This document shows, piece after piece, positions 1 through 8,775 of a stretch of DNA of 64,000 bases. The position numbers were made by a program, and so were the translations under genes. The notes beneath the pieces were generated by a model, which worked only from the letters and a program-made list of their open reading frames with translations, had not been told where the DNA came from and did not search any database. This stretch comes from Streptomyces sp. PsTaAH-137 (GTDB lineage: Bacteria; Actinomycetota; Actinomycetes; Streptomycetales; Streptomycetaceae), in the NCBI RefSeq assembly GCF_003259365.1, contig NZ_QLLY01000006.1, forward strand, positions 188,851-252,850, in the 5' to 3' direction. Within the stretch, counting starts at the first letter, position 1, and each line of letters begins with the position of its first letter.

Positions 1-135
1 CGGGCCATCGAGGAGACGTACGTGGCGCACGACGGCACCGAGTACGCCCTCTATCTGTCCGCCCCCGCGGGCGCGTGGCCGAGCGCCCGCCAGCAGTTCG
101 AGAACATCCGCAAGGGCTGGCTGCCCGCCGAGTAG
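1..135 (+). CDS. C-terminal fragment of a protein with a kinase-type extracellular domain
   Basis: Only the last 44 codons are inside the window and they end at TAG 133-135. The peptide ends in a sequence with DGTEYALYLSAPAG, then an amphipathic stretch and GWLPAE. The same pattern (aromatic-rich strand, SPAG-like turn, final helix) closes the extracellular domain of the kinase encoded immediately downstream (VWVSSPAG). This suggests, by inference, a fourth member of the tandem kinase array or a related membrane protein. The catalytic part is outside the window, so the function cannot be assigned from what is visible. Confidence 0.6.
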   Translation, partial: RAIEETYVAHDGTEYALYLSAPAGAWPSARQQFENIRKGWLPAE

Positions 136-188
136 CAGGGCCGGTGCCCTGACCGGAACGTCCCCCTCAATACGGACACCCGTGCGGC

Positions 189-1811
189 ATGATGGGGCGT
201 ATGGGGACCGAGGGGGACAACGCCCGTGTGATCGGCGGGCGTTACCGGTTGGAGGCCAGGATCGGCCGCGGCGGTATGGGCGTCGTCTGGCGGGCCACCG
301 ACACGCTGCTCGGGCGGCAGGTCGCGGTCAAGGAACTCGATCTCGAACTCGGTCTCGGCGAGAGCCTCTCGGAGGACGACGCGCGCCGGCAGCGGGAGCG
401 GATGCTGCGCGAGGCGCGGGCCGTCGCCCAGCTGCGGCACCCGAACATCATCGTGGTCCACGACGTCGTCCTGCACGACGAACACCCGTACATCGTCATG
501 GAGTTGGTGAGCGGTGGCTCGCTCGCCGACCGTCTCGGCCGGGAGGGCCCGGTGGACACCACCGAGGCCGCCCGGATCGGGCTCGCGCTCCTCGGCGCGC
601 TGCGGGCCGCGCACACCGCCGGGGTCCTGCACCGCGACCTCAAGCCCGCGAACGTGCTCCTGGAGACGGGCGCCGGCCGCGTCGTGCTCACCGATTTCGG
701 GATCGCGCAGGTCGAAGGGGCGTCCACGCTCACCGAGACCGGCGGCTTCGTCGGCTCGCCCGAGTACACCGCGCCCGAGCGGATGGCGGGGGAGCGGGCC
801 GGGGCGGGCGCCGACCTGTGGTCGCTCGGCGTGCTCCTCGTCGCCGCGCTGACCGGCGAATCACCGTTCCGCCGCGACTCGCTGGGCGGTGTCCTGCACG
901 CGGTCGTGTACGAGGAGATCCGCCCGCCCGCCGAGGCCGAACCGCTGCTCCCGGTGATCCAGGGACTGCTCCAGCGCGCACCGGACCGGCGCCTGGGACT
1001 CGACGAGGCCGAGCGGCTGCTGCGCGCGTACGTCGCCACCGGGGCCACCCCGCAGCCCGCCGTGCCCTACGCGGCGGACGACGCCCGCGCCCTGTACACC
1101 CCGACCCGGCGGGAGGGGCCCCCGGCGGGCGCGCGGCGCGTCCCCTCGACCCGGGTGCTCCTCGTGGCGGCGGCGCTCGCGGCGGCCGTCGCGGGAGCCG
1201 CGATCGCGGCCGCCGTGCTCCTCTCCCGGCAGGGCACCGGCGACAACGAGCCACCGGTCACCACGAGTTCGGCGCCCGGGCGGTCGTCGGCGTCGGTCTC
1301 GCCCACGCCGACCGTCACCGTCACCCGCCGGGAGACCCGCACCACGACACCGCGCGCCTCCGCCCCCGACGGATACCGCATCGCCCACGACCCCGGCGGG
1401 TTCCGGCTCGCCGTGCCGGAGGGCTTCAGGCGGGAGACCGACGGCCCGCGGATCTTCTACATGTCGCCGGACCGGTCCTTCCGGATCGGCGTCAAGGTGG
1501 CGGACACCGAGAGCGGCGGGCCGGGCACCGCGCAGCGGCGGTCGGCCGCCGACGGGCCGAGGAACAACCCGGGGTACCGGGCCGGGAAGGTCACCGACAC
1601 CACCCACGACGGACGTGCGGCCGCACTGTGGGAGTTCACCTGGGACGGGTTCAGCGCGGGCGAGGGCGCGCGGCACACCGTCGACCTGTGCTGGGAGCAG
1701 GGCGGCCGGATGTACGACGTGTGGGTGTCGTCCCCGGCCGGCGAGGCCGGTCAGGGGCGCGCCCACTTCGACGCGGCCGTCGACACGTTCGTACCGGCCG
1801 CCCGGGACTGA
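189..1811 (+). CDS. Membrane Ser/Thr protein kinase (PknB type, no PASTA repeats)
   Basis: A Hanks-type kinase of 540 aa. The glycine-rich loop is IGRGGMG near residue 25, the ATP-anchoring lysine is K48 (VAVK), the catalytic loop HRDLKPAN is at 148-155, the DFG motif at 169-171 and the activation-segment SPEYTAPE follows. A linker leads to one transmembrane helix at about 322-346, a Ser/Thr/Pro-rich stretch, and an extracellular domain (about 393-540) without PASTA repeats. The family phosphorylates Ser/Thr on cytoplasmic targets in response to an outside signal; the ligand is unknown. ATG codons at 189, 192 and 201 are all in frame and none has a strong ribosome binding site, so the exact start is uncertain. 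It is the first of three kinase genes in a row. Confidence 0.93.
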   Translation: MMGRMGTEGDNARVIGGRYRLEARIGRGGMGVVWRATDTLLGRQVAVKELDLELGLGESLSEDDARRQRERMLREARAVAQLRHPNIIVVHDVVLHDEHPYIVMELVSGGSLADRLGREGPVDTTEAARIGLALLGALRAAHTAGVLHRDLKPANVLLETGAGRVVLTDFGIAQVEGASTLTETGGFVGSPEYTAPERMAGERAGAGADLWSLGVLLVAALTGESPFRRDSLGGVLHAVVYEEIRPPAEAEPLLPVIQGLLQRAPDRRLGLDEAERLLRAYVATGATPQPAVPYAADDARALYTPTRREGPPAGARRVPSTRVLLVAAALAAAVAGAAIAAAVLLSRQGTGDNEPPVTTSSAPGRSSASVSPTPTVTVTRRETRTTTPRASAPDGYRIAHDPGGFRLAVPEGFRRETDGPRIFYMSPDRSFRIGVKVADTESGGPGTAQRRSAADGPRNNPGYRAGKVTDTTHDGRAAALWEFTWDGFSAGEGARHTVDLCWEQGGRMYDVWVSSPAGEAGQGRAHFDAAVDTFVPAARD

Positions 1812-1895
1812 CCCGTGGCGTGGGTGCGCATCAGCGCGGTCACAACTCCGTGACCCCGGTGGATACCGGGGCGCCCGCACTGTAGGGATAGGGCC

Positions 1896-3554
1896 ATGAG
1901 TGACAACGGGGGAGCACCCTACGGGCCGGGCGAGCCCACCAGTTTCGGGCTTCAGCCACCACGGCCGCAGCCGTCGCACGTCCCGCACCCGGACAACCCG
2001 TACGCGCAGCCCGCCCCGGCCCCCGCCGAGCGGCCCACCCAGGCGGTACCGCCGCAGCAGCCGGACCCGGGCGCGGGCCGGGTCGTCGCCGGGCGCTACC
2101 GGCTGCTGAGCAAGCTGGGCAACGGCGGCATGGGCACGGTGTGGCGGGCCAAGGACGAGACGGTGGACCGGGAGGTCGCCGTCAAGGAGCCCCGGCTGCC
2201 CGACCAGCTGCCCGAGCGCGAGCGGTCCAACGCCTTCGAGCGGATGCGCCGGGAGGCGCGCGCCGCGGCCCGGCTCGACCACCCGGCCGTGGTGAACGTC
2301 CACGATGTCGCCGTCGAGGACGGACAGCCGTGGATCGTCATGGAGTTCGTGCAGGGCCGCTCCCTCGGCGAGGCGCTGAAGGAGGGCACGCTCGGCGTGC
2401 GGGAGGCCGCGCGGATCGGCCTGGAGGTGCTCGGCGCCCTGGAGGCGGCCCACGCCGCCGGGATCCTGCACCGTGACGTCAAGCCGGACAACGTCATGCT
2501 CGGCCGCCACGACCGGGTGATCCTCACCGACTTCGGCATCGCCCAGATCGAGGGCGAGACCAATCTGACCGACACCGGCGGCTTCGTCGGCTCGCCCGAA
2601 TTCATCGCCCCGGAGCGGGTGTTGGGCCAGCGCCCCGGGCCCGCCTCCGACCTGTGGTCGCTGGGTGTCGTGCTGTACGCGGCCACCGAGGGCGTCTCGC
2701 CGTTCCGCCGCAGCAACACCCCGGCCACCCTCCAGTCGGTGCTGAACGCGACGCCGGCCGCGCCCGCCACGGCGCGGGGTCCGCTCGCCGACGCCATCAA
2801 CGGACTGCTCCAGAAGGACCCGGCCCACCGTCCGAACGCCGCGCAGGTCCGCGCCCTCCTGGAGCGCGCCGTGGCGCCCGCGCCGCCCACCCAGGTCGTG
2901 CGGATCGGCCCGGCGCAGGGAAGCGGCATCCGGCTCGGCCGCAAGGCGCTGACCGGGATCGCGGCGGGGGCCGTCGTCCTGGCCGCCGTGGCGTACCTGG
3001 TCCTCGCCAAGCCCTTCGCGGGGCCGCTGCCGGACGGCTGGAAGCAGCACGACGTCCCGGAGCTGAACGCGACGGTCGCCGCGCCCGCCGGATACACGGA
3101 GTCCGAGCCCGACGCGGACGCCGCCGAGGACGAGCACTGGGTGCGGTACACCGACGCGAGCGGCGCGGTGTTCGTCCGGCTCTCCGTGCTGCGCAAGGCG
3201 GACGACACCCTTGGCCGGATCGCCAAGGACGGCGTCTCCCAGGCCTTCGCCGACAACAAGGACTTCGAGTCGTCCGGCGACTCGAACCTCGGCATGGCCT
3301 CGGACCCGGCGCCCAAGGGCGATCCCAAGGAGACCTCGTTCCATGGCGACGACACGGCGGGCACGAACACCGTCTCGTACCGGACCGCGGAGAGCAGCGG
3401 CTCGCTCAAGCGCGAGGTCCGGATCCTCTACGTGAAGGTCAAGAACGACATGTACGAGCTGATGATCGGCTACCCGCACGAGGGCGACTTCGCCGACCGC
3501 GGCCGCGCGGTGGCCGACGCCGCCGTCGCCAACCTGGAGATCGAGAACTCCTGA
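1896..3554 (+). CDS. Membrane Ser/Thr protein kinase with proline-rich N-terminus
   Basis: A 552-aa Hanks-type kinase. About 60 residues of Pro/Gln-rich sequence precede the kinase domain, which shows GNGGMG near 75, K97 in VAVK, HRDVKPDN at 192-199 and DFG at 212-214. One transmembrane helix lies at about 355-375, followed by an extracellular domain with a Trp/Lys-rich start and a final segment (ELMIGYPHEG) similar in layout to that of the upstream kinase. It starts at ATG 1896, 84 bp after the preceding kinase, and ends 1 bp before the next start, so transcription with its neighbours is likely. The stimulus and substrates cannot be read from the sequence. Confidence 0.93.
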   Translation: MSDNGGAPYGPGEPTSFGLQPPRPQPSHVPHPDNPYAQPAPAPAERPTQAVPPQQPDPGAGRVVAGRYRLLSKLGNGGMGTVWRAKDETVDREVAVKEPRLPDQLPERERSNAFERMRREARAAARLDHPAVVNVHDVAVEDGQPWIVMEFVQGRSLGEALKEGTLGVREAARIGLEVLGALEAAHAAGILHRDVKPDNVMLGRHDRVILTDFGIAQIEGETNLTDTGGFVGSPEFIAPERVLGQRPGPASDLWSLGVVLYAATEGVSPFRRSNTPATLQSVLNATPAAPATARGPLADAINGLLQKDPAHRPNAAQVRALLERAVAPAPPTQVVRIGPAQGSGIRLGRKALTGIAAGAVVLAAVAYLVLAKPFAGPLPDGWKQHDVPELNATVAAPAGYTESEPDADAAEDEHWVRYTDASGAVFVRLSVLRKADDTLGRIAKDGVSQAFADNKDFESSGDSNLGMASDPAPKGDPKETSFHGDDTAGTNTVSYRTAESSGSLKREVRILYVKVKNDMYELMIGYPHEGDFADRGRAVADAAVANLEIENS

Positions 3555-3555
3555 C

Positions 3556-5190
3556 GTGGACGCAACCGGGGGACAGCAGGACCAGGGCCGGCTGATCGGC
3601 GGCCGCTACCGGCTCGCCGAGCGGATCGGCGCCGGAGGCATGGGCACCGTGTGGCGCGCGGTCGACGAACTCGTCGGCCGCGACGTCGCCGTGAAGCAGC
3701 CGCGGCTGCCCGGCGACCCGCACGGCGAGGCCCAGCAGCGCGCCTACGCCCGCCTCCGGCGCGAGGCGCGGGCCGCGGCGGGCGTCGACCATCCGTCGGC
3801 GGTCACCGTGCACGACGTCGTCGTCGAGGACGACCTGCCGTGGATCGTCATGGAGCTGGTGCGCGGCGAGTCGCTGCACGAACTGCTCGCGCGGGGCCCG
3901 CTCGCCCCGCCCGAGGCGGCCCGGATCGGGCTCGCGGTGCTGGGCGCGCTGCGCGCCGCGCACGCCAAGGGCATCCTGCACCGCGACGTGAAACCGGCGA
4001 ACGTGCTGCTCGGCCCGCACGGCCGGGTCGTCCTCACCGATTTCGGCATCGCCCACATCCAGGGCGAGGAGTCGCTGACGGTCAGCGGCGAGTTCGTCGG
4101 CTCGCTGGAGTCCATCGCGCCGGAGCGCATGTCGGGCGACGGCGCCGGACCGGCGAGCGACCTGTGGTCGCTGGGCGTGCTGCTGTACGCGGCCGTGGAG
4201 GGCTGGTCCCCGTTCCGCCGGACGACGCTGGAGTCGACGCTCGCCGCGATCCTCTCCTTCGACCCGCCCGCGCCCGAACGGGCCGGTGCGCTCGGCCCGT
4301 TGATCGCCCGGCTCATCGTCAGGGACCCGGCGATGCGCCCGGACGCGGCCGAGGTGGCCGAGGAGCTGACGGCGGCCCTCGACCCGGGAGCGGCACCCGC
4401 GCCCCGGGCCGTGGAACCGGCCGGGCCCGAGTCCGAGCCGGTCGCACCGCGGCCCGAACCCGACCCCGGGCTCGCGGCCGAGCCCGGGACCGAAGCCACC
4501 CGCAGCGCCGCCCCCGTCAAGTCCCGCCGCACTCCCGCCCTGCTGGCGGCCGCGCTGGCCGGTGCGCTGCTGGTCGGCGGCGGGGTCTGGCTCGGCACCT
4601 CGCTGGGTGCGGGCTCCGGGGACGGCGGTGCCGGTGCCGAGTACAGCGAGGGGTCCGCGGCGCCGCCCGTCGAGCCGTCCGGCAAGAAGACATCCGACCG
4701 GCCGTCGGCCTCTCCGTCCGCGAGCGCCGAGAAGGGCTGGACGACGCGCGAGGAGCCCGGCGTCCACGCGCTGATCCCCGTACCGGACAAGCTCACCGAC
4801 GTCTACCACGACCCCTCCGACGACGGAGTCCGCTACACCGACCCCAAGAGCGACGTGACGCTGAGCCTGAAGCGCTGGACGACGGGCACCTCCACGGCCT
4901 TCGCCTGGGCGACCGGCGCGGGCGACGCCTACGCGGCGGGCGGCGCCACCGACATCACCAAGAAGGTCACCCGGACCACCTTCCACGGCATGGACGCCGC
5001 CGAGCTCGACATCACGTACCGGAACGCGAACGACGACGCCGTCATGCGGGAGAAGCGGCTGTACGTGGTCGGCGACCAGGGCCGCTACGACTTCGGGGTG
5101 AGCATGCCCGAGGACGGCGGGGCGGCCGAGAAGCAGGGCACCGACGTCTACGCGAAGGCGTGCGCGGGGCTTCAGCTGGAAAAGAGTTGA
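3556..5190 (+). CDS. Membrane Ser/Thr protein kinase
   Basis: A 544-aa Hanks-type kinase starting at GTG 3556, one base after the stop of the previous kinase, which indicates translational coupling. The glycine loop IGAGGMG, K47, HRDVKPAN at 142-149 and DFG at 162-164 are intact. The activation segment reads GSLESIAPE where the two sister kinases have GSPEY or GSPEF, so the usual proline is replaced. A Pro/Glu-rich linker, one transmembrane helix (about 325-348) and an extracellular domain ending QLEKS follow. The three kinases look like products of tandem duplication with faster divergence outside the membrane, but ligand and targets are unknown. Confidence 0.93.
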   Translation: MDATGGQQDQGRLIGGRYRLAERIGAGGMGTVWRAVDELVGRDVAVKQPRLPGDPHGEAQQRAYARLRREARAAAGVDHPSAVTVHDVVVEDDLPWIVMELVRGESLHELLARGPLAPPEAARIGLAVLGALRAAHAKGILHRDVKPANVLLGPHGRVVLTDFGIAHIQGEESLTVSGEFVGSLESIAPERMSGDGAGPASDLWSLGVLLYAAVEGWSPFRRTTLESTLAAILSFDPPAPERAGALGPLIARLIVRDPAMRPDAAEVAEELTAALDPGAAPAPRAVEPAGPESEPVAPRPEPDPGLAAEPGTEATRSAAPVKSRRTPALLAAALAGALLVGGGVWLGTSLGAGSGDGGAGAEYSEGSAAPPVEPSGKKTSDRPSASPSASAEKGWTTREEPGVHALIPVPDKLTDVYHDPSDDGVRYTDPKSDVTLSLKRWTTGTSTAFAWATGAGDAYAAGGATDITKKVTRTTFHGMDAAELDITYRNANDDAVMREKRLYVVGDQGRYDFGVSMPEDGGAAEKQGTDVYAKACAGLQLEKS

Positions 5191-5192
5191 GA

Positions 5193-5235
5193 GGTGATCA
5201 CCGGTACCCGCAAAGGCCCTGATCAGCGGCTTTGC
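5193..5235 (+). other. Palindrome and weak hairpin after the kinase array
   Basis: Just downstream of the third kinase stop lies the perfect palindrome GGTGATCACC (5193-5202), followed by a small hairpin with arms gcaaag (5210-5215) and ctttgc (5230-5235), extended by cc/gg pairs. It may be a weak terminator of the kinase transcript or an operator for the dehydrogenase gene that starts at 5327. There is no T-run, so neither role is secure. Confidence 0.3.
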
Positions 5236-5326
5236 TGCCAGTGATCGCTGGCGCGGTGTGTGGACGCGGTGAAGGGCGATTACCGACGGGTACCCAAAGC
5301 GTGCGCCGAGGCTTACGCTCCCCTTC

Positions 5327-6961
5327 ATGACGGAGTCGCAGGCCACCACAGAGCAGACCGAGACGACCGGGACGACCGGGACGAACCCGATCGCCGCCGC
5401 ACCCGAGGGCGCGCGCACGGTCACCGACGTGGTCACACCCGAGCTGATCGCCCAGCTCACCCGTGACGTGGCCGGCTCGGGCCGCACGGCGAACCACACG
5501 CCGTTCACCGGGGAGAAGCTCGCCGACCTGCCCGAGTCGACGCCCGAGGACGTGGCGACGGCCTTCGAGCGGGCCCGTGCGGCCCAGGCCGTCTGGGCGA
5601 AGACCCCGGTGCGCCGCCGGGCCGCCGTCCTGCTGCGCTTCCACGACCTGGTCCTCGCCCGCCAGGCCGAGGTGCTCGACCTGATCCAGCTGGAGACCGG
5701 CAAGGCCCGGCTGCACGCGCACGAAGAGGTGCAGGCCGTCGTGGTGGCCGCCCGGCACTACGGCCGCAAGGCCCCGGCCTACCTGAAGCCGAAGGGCCAC
5801 ACCGGCGCCGTGCCGACGCTCACCAAGGTGACCGAGCTGCGCCAGCCGCGCGGTGTCGTCGGCCAGATCGCCCCCTGGAACTACCCGCTGGAGCTGTCGG
5901 TCGGCGACGCGCTCCCGGCCTTCGTCGCGGGCAACGCGGTCGTGATGAAGCCCGACACGGAGACCTGCCTGACCGCGCTGTGGGCCCGCGACCTGCTCAT
6001 CGAGGCGGGGCTGCCCGCCGAGGTCTTCCAGGTCGTCCTCGGCGAGGGCCCGGTCGTCGGCCCCGAGCTGGTCCGCCACGCCGACTACGTCTCGTTCACC
6101 GGCTCCACCCGCACCGGCCGCGAGGTCGCGCAGGGCGCCGCCGCCCGGCTCGTCGGCGTCTCCCTCGAACTCGGCGGCAAGAACGCCATGCTGGTCCTCA
6201 AGGACGCCGACGTGGAGAAGGCGGCGGCCGGAGCGGTGCGCGCCTGCTTCTCCTCCGCGGGCCAACTGTGCATCTCCATCGAGCGGTTGTACGTCCACGA
6301 GTCGGTCGCCGACGCGTTCGTCTCCCGCTTCGCAGCCCGCACCAAGGCGATGCGGCTCGGCACGTCCCTCGCCTACGGCGCCGACATGGGCTCGCTCGTC
6401 GGCGAGCGCCAGCTGGAGACCGTGACCCGGCACGTCGAGGAGGCCGTCGCCAAGGGCGCCACCGTCGTCGCGGGCGGGGTCGCGCGCCCGGACATCGGCC
6501 CGTACTTCTTCGAGCCGACCATCCTCGACGGCGTCGAGGCGCCGATGGCGGTCTGCGGCGAGGAGACCTTCGGCCCGGTCGTCTCCATCTACCGGTTCAG
6601 CGACGAGGACGAGGTCATCGCGCAGGCCAACGCGACCGCGTACGGCCTGAACTCCTCGGTGTGGACGAAGGACGCGAAGCGCGGCCACGAGGTCGCGGCC
6701 CGGCTGCGCACCGGCACGGTCAACATCAACGAGGGCTACGCGCCCGCCTACGGCTCCGTGCAGTCGCCCATGGGCGGCATGAAGGACTCCGGCCTCGGCC
6801 GCCGGCACGGCTCCGAGGGCATCCTCAAGTACACCGAGGCGCAGACCGTCGCCCACCAGCGCGTGATGCCGATGGCGCCGTCGTTCGGGATGAGCGACGA
6901 GAAGTACGCGGCGTTCATGACCCGCAGCCTCGGCCTGATGAAGAAGTTCCGCCTCAAGTAG
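5327..6961 (+). CDS. gabD2: NAD(P)-dependent succinate-semialdehyde-type dehydrogenase
   Basis: A 544-aa aldehyde dehydrogenase superfamily member. The general base glutamate is E281 in LELGGKNA and the catalytic thiol is C315 in SSAGQLC; PWNYP near the substrate channel and EETFGPV are also present. These signatures fit the GabD2 branch, which oxidises succinic semialdehyde to succinate and links GABA breakdown to the TCA cycle; the exact substrate is inferred. The start is ATG 5327, about 30 residues before conserved family sequence. The gene is followed after 29 bp by a GMC flavoenzyme with its own good ribosome binding site, so the two are probably co-transcribed. Confidence 0.88.
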   Translation: MTESQATTEQTETTGTTGTNPIAAAPEGARTVTDVVTPELIAQLTRDVAGSGRTANHTPFTGEKLADLPESTPEDVATAFERARAAQAVWAKTPVRRRAAVLLRFHDLVLARQAEVLDLIQLETGKARLHAHEEVQAVVVAARHYGRKAPAYLKPKGHTGAVPTLTKVTELRQPRGVVGQIAPWNYPLELSVGDALPAFVAGNAVVMKPDTETCLTALWARDLLIEAGLPAEVFQVVLGEGPVVGPELVRHADYVSFTGSTRTGREVAQGAAARLVGVSLELGGKNAMLVLKDADVEKAAAGAVRACFSSAGQLCISIERLYVHESVADAFVSRFAARTKAMRLGTSLAYGADMGSLVGERQLETVTRHVEEAVAKGATVVAGGVARPDIGPYFFEPTILDGVEAPMAVCGEETFGPVVSIYRFSDEDEVIAQANATAYGLNSSVWTKDAKRGHEVAARLRTGTVNINEGYAPAYGSVQSPMGGMKDSGLGRRHGSEGILKYTEAQTVAHQRVMPMAPSFGMSDEKYAAFMTRSLGLMKKFRLK

Positions 6962-6990
6962 ACCCGTGTCGTTCGAAGGAGAACGTGTAC

Positions 6991-8772
6991 GTGACTGAGG
7001 ACGCCTACGACTACGACGTGGTGGTCATCGGCTCCGGTTTCGGTGGCTCGGTGTCGGCCCTGCGGCTGACCGAGAAGGGCTACCGGGTCGGAGTGCTCGA
7101 AGCGGGACGCCGGTTCACCCCCGGCACCCTGCCCAAGAACTCCTGGGACATCAAGAACTACCTCTGGGCGCCCAGGCTCGGTATGTACGGCATCCAGCGC
7201 ATCCACCTGCTCGGCAACGTCATGGTGCTGGCGGGCGCGGGTGTCGGCGGCGGCTCCCTGAACTACGCCAACACCCTCTACGTCCCCCCGAAGCCGTTCT
7301 TCGAGGACCCCCAGTGGAAGGACATCACCGACTGGGAGGAGGAGCTGAAGCCGTACTACGAGCAGGCGCAGCGCATGCTCGGCGTCCGGCTCAACCCGAC
7401 GATGACCCCGGCCGACGTGCACCTGAAGGCGGCGGCGCAGTCGATGGGCATCGGCGACACCTTCCACATGGCGCCGGTCGGCGTGTTCTTCGGCGACGGC
7501 GACGACGCCGACGGGAGCGCGAAGGCCGAGCCGGGACGCCAGGTCGCGGACCCGTACTTCGGCGGCGCGGGCCCGGCCCGCAAGGCGTGCACCGAGTGCG
7601 GCGAGTGCATGACGGGCTGCCGCCACGGCGCGAAGAACACCCTGAACGAGAACTATCTGTACCTCGCCGAGAAGGCGGGCGCGGTGGTCCACCCGATGAC
7701 GACGGTCATGTCGGTGACCGACGACTCGCAGGGCGGCTACGCCGTCGCGACCCTCCCCACCGACGACAAGAAGAAGGCGGAGGGGCGGGTCTTCACGGCC
7801 CGCAAGGTCGTCGTCGCGGCCGGCACGTACGGCACCCAGACCCTGCTGCACCGGATGAAGGCCAGTGGCCATCTCCCGTACCTGTCCAAGCGGTTGGGCG
7901 AGCTGACCCGTACCAACTCGGAGGCGCTGGTCGGCGCGCAGACCACCGACCGCCGCTACCGCAGCAGGCACGGCGGGGGCCGGGTGGACTTCACCCGCGG
8001 CGTCGCCATCACGTCCTCGATCCACCCGGACGCGAACACGCACATCGAGCCGGTCCGCTACGGCAAGGGCTCGAACGCGATGGGCGGCATGTCGATCCTC
8101 CAGGTCCCGTACGCTGAGGGCTCGTCCAGGGTCGCGGGCTGGCTGGCGAACGTGGTCAAGCATCCGACCCTACTGGCCCGCTCGCTCTCCAACCGCCGCT
8201 GGTCGGAGAAGACCATCATCGGGCTCGTCATGCAGTCGCTGGACAACTCGCTGACGACGTACCTGAAGCCGGACGGCGTCGGCAAGGGCCTGCTCACCGC
8301 GCGGCAGGGGCACGGCGCCCCCAACCCCGCGCAGATCAGGGCGGCTTCGGAGGGCGCGGCCGCGATCGCCGCGGAGATCAACGGCTTCGCCGGGTCGAAC
8401 GTCGGCGAGCTGATGGGCACCCCGCTGACCGCCCACTTCCTCGGCGGCTGCCCCATCGGCGACAGCGCCGAGACCGGGGTGATCGACCCGTACCACCGGG
8501 TCTACGGCCACCCCGGCATCTCGGTGGTGGACGGCGCCGCGGTCTCCGCGAACCTGGGCGTGAACCCGTCGCTGACGATCACGGCGCAGGCCGAGCGCGC
8601 GATGTCGTACTGGCCCAACAAGGGCGAGGAGGACCGGCGCCCGGAGTCCGGCGCGGCGTACGTCCGGCTGTCCGCCGTCGAGCCGAAGAGCCCGGCGGTC
8701 CCGGCGGACGCGTTCGGCGCGCTGAAGCTGCCGTTCCTGGGGATACCGGCGGTGCCGCCGAAGCAGCCGTAG
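6991..8772 (+). CDS. GMC-family FAD oxidoreductase (cholesterol-oxidase-like) with Cys cluster
   Basis: A 593-aa flavoprotein. The dinucleotide-binding motif GSGFGG is at 14-19, GAGVGGGSLNYAN follows in the FAD domain and the C-terminal GMC signature reads VDGAAVSANLGVNPSLTITA. Family members oxidise an alcohol, often a sterol, using FAD. A four-cysteine motif C-x2-C-x2-C-x3-C occupies C200, C203, C206 and C210 and resembles a ferredoxin-type iron-sulfur ligand set; this insertion is known in the mycobacterial ChoD-like branch. GTG 6991 was chosen because aaggag at 6976-6981 stands 9 bases upstream; GTG 6985 is in frame but too close. The substrate is not proven. Confidence 0.87.
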   Translation: MTEDAYDYDVVVIGSGFGGSVSALRLTEKGYRVGVLEAGRRFTPGTLPKNSWDIKNYLWAPRLGMYGIQRIHLLGNVMVLAGAGVGGGSLNYANTLYVPPKPFFEDPQWKDITDWEEELKPYYEQAQRMLGVRLNPTMTPADVHLKAAAQSMGIGDTFHMAPVGVFFGDGDDADGSAKAEPGRQVADPYFGGAGPARKACTECGECMTGCRHGAKNTLNENYLYLAEKAGAVVHPMTTVMSVTDDSQGGYAVATLPTDDKKKAEGRVFTARKVVVAAGTYGTQTLLHRMKASGHLPYLSKRLGELTRTNSEALVGAQTTDRRYRSRHGGGRVDFTRGVAITSSIHPDANTHIEPVRYGKGSNAMGGMSILQVPYAEGSSRVAGWLANVVKHPTLLARSLSNRRWSEKTIIGLVMQSLDNSLTTYLKPDGVGKGLLTARQGHGAPNPAQIRAASEGAAAIAAEINGFAGSNVGELMGTPLTAHFLGGCPIGDSAETGVIDPYHRVYGHPGISVVDGAAVSANLGVNPSLTITAQAERAMSYWPNKGEEDRRPESGAAYVRLSAVEPKSPAVPADAFGALKLPFLGIPAVPPKQP

Positions 8773-8775
8773 CGC

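Noticed and set aside
861..3479. Long open frame on the minus strand opposite the kinases
   Set aside because: In GC-rich DNA the strand opposite real genes often lacks stops. The translation is Arg/Gly/Val-rich without motifs, while the plus strand encodes intact kinases.
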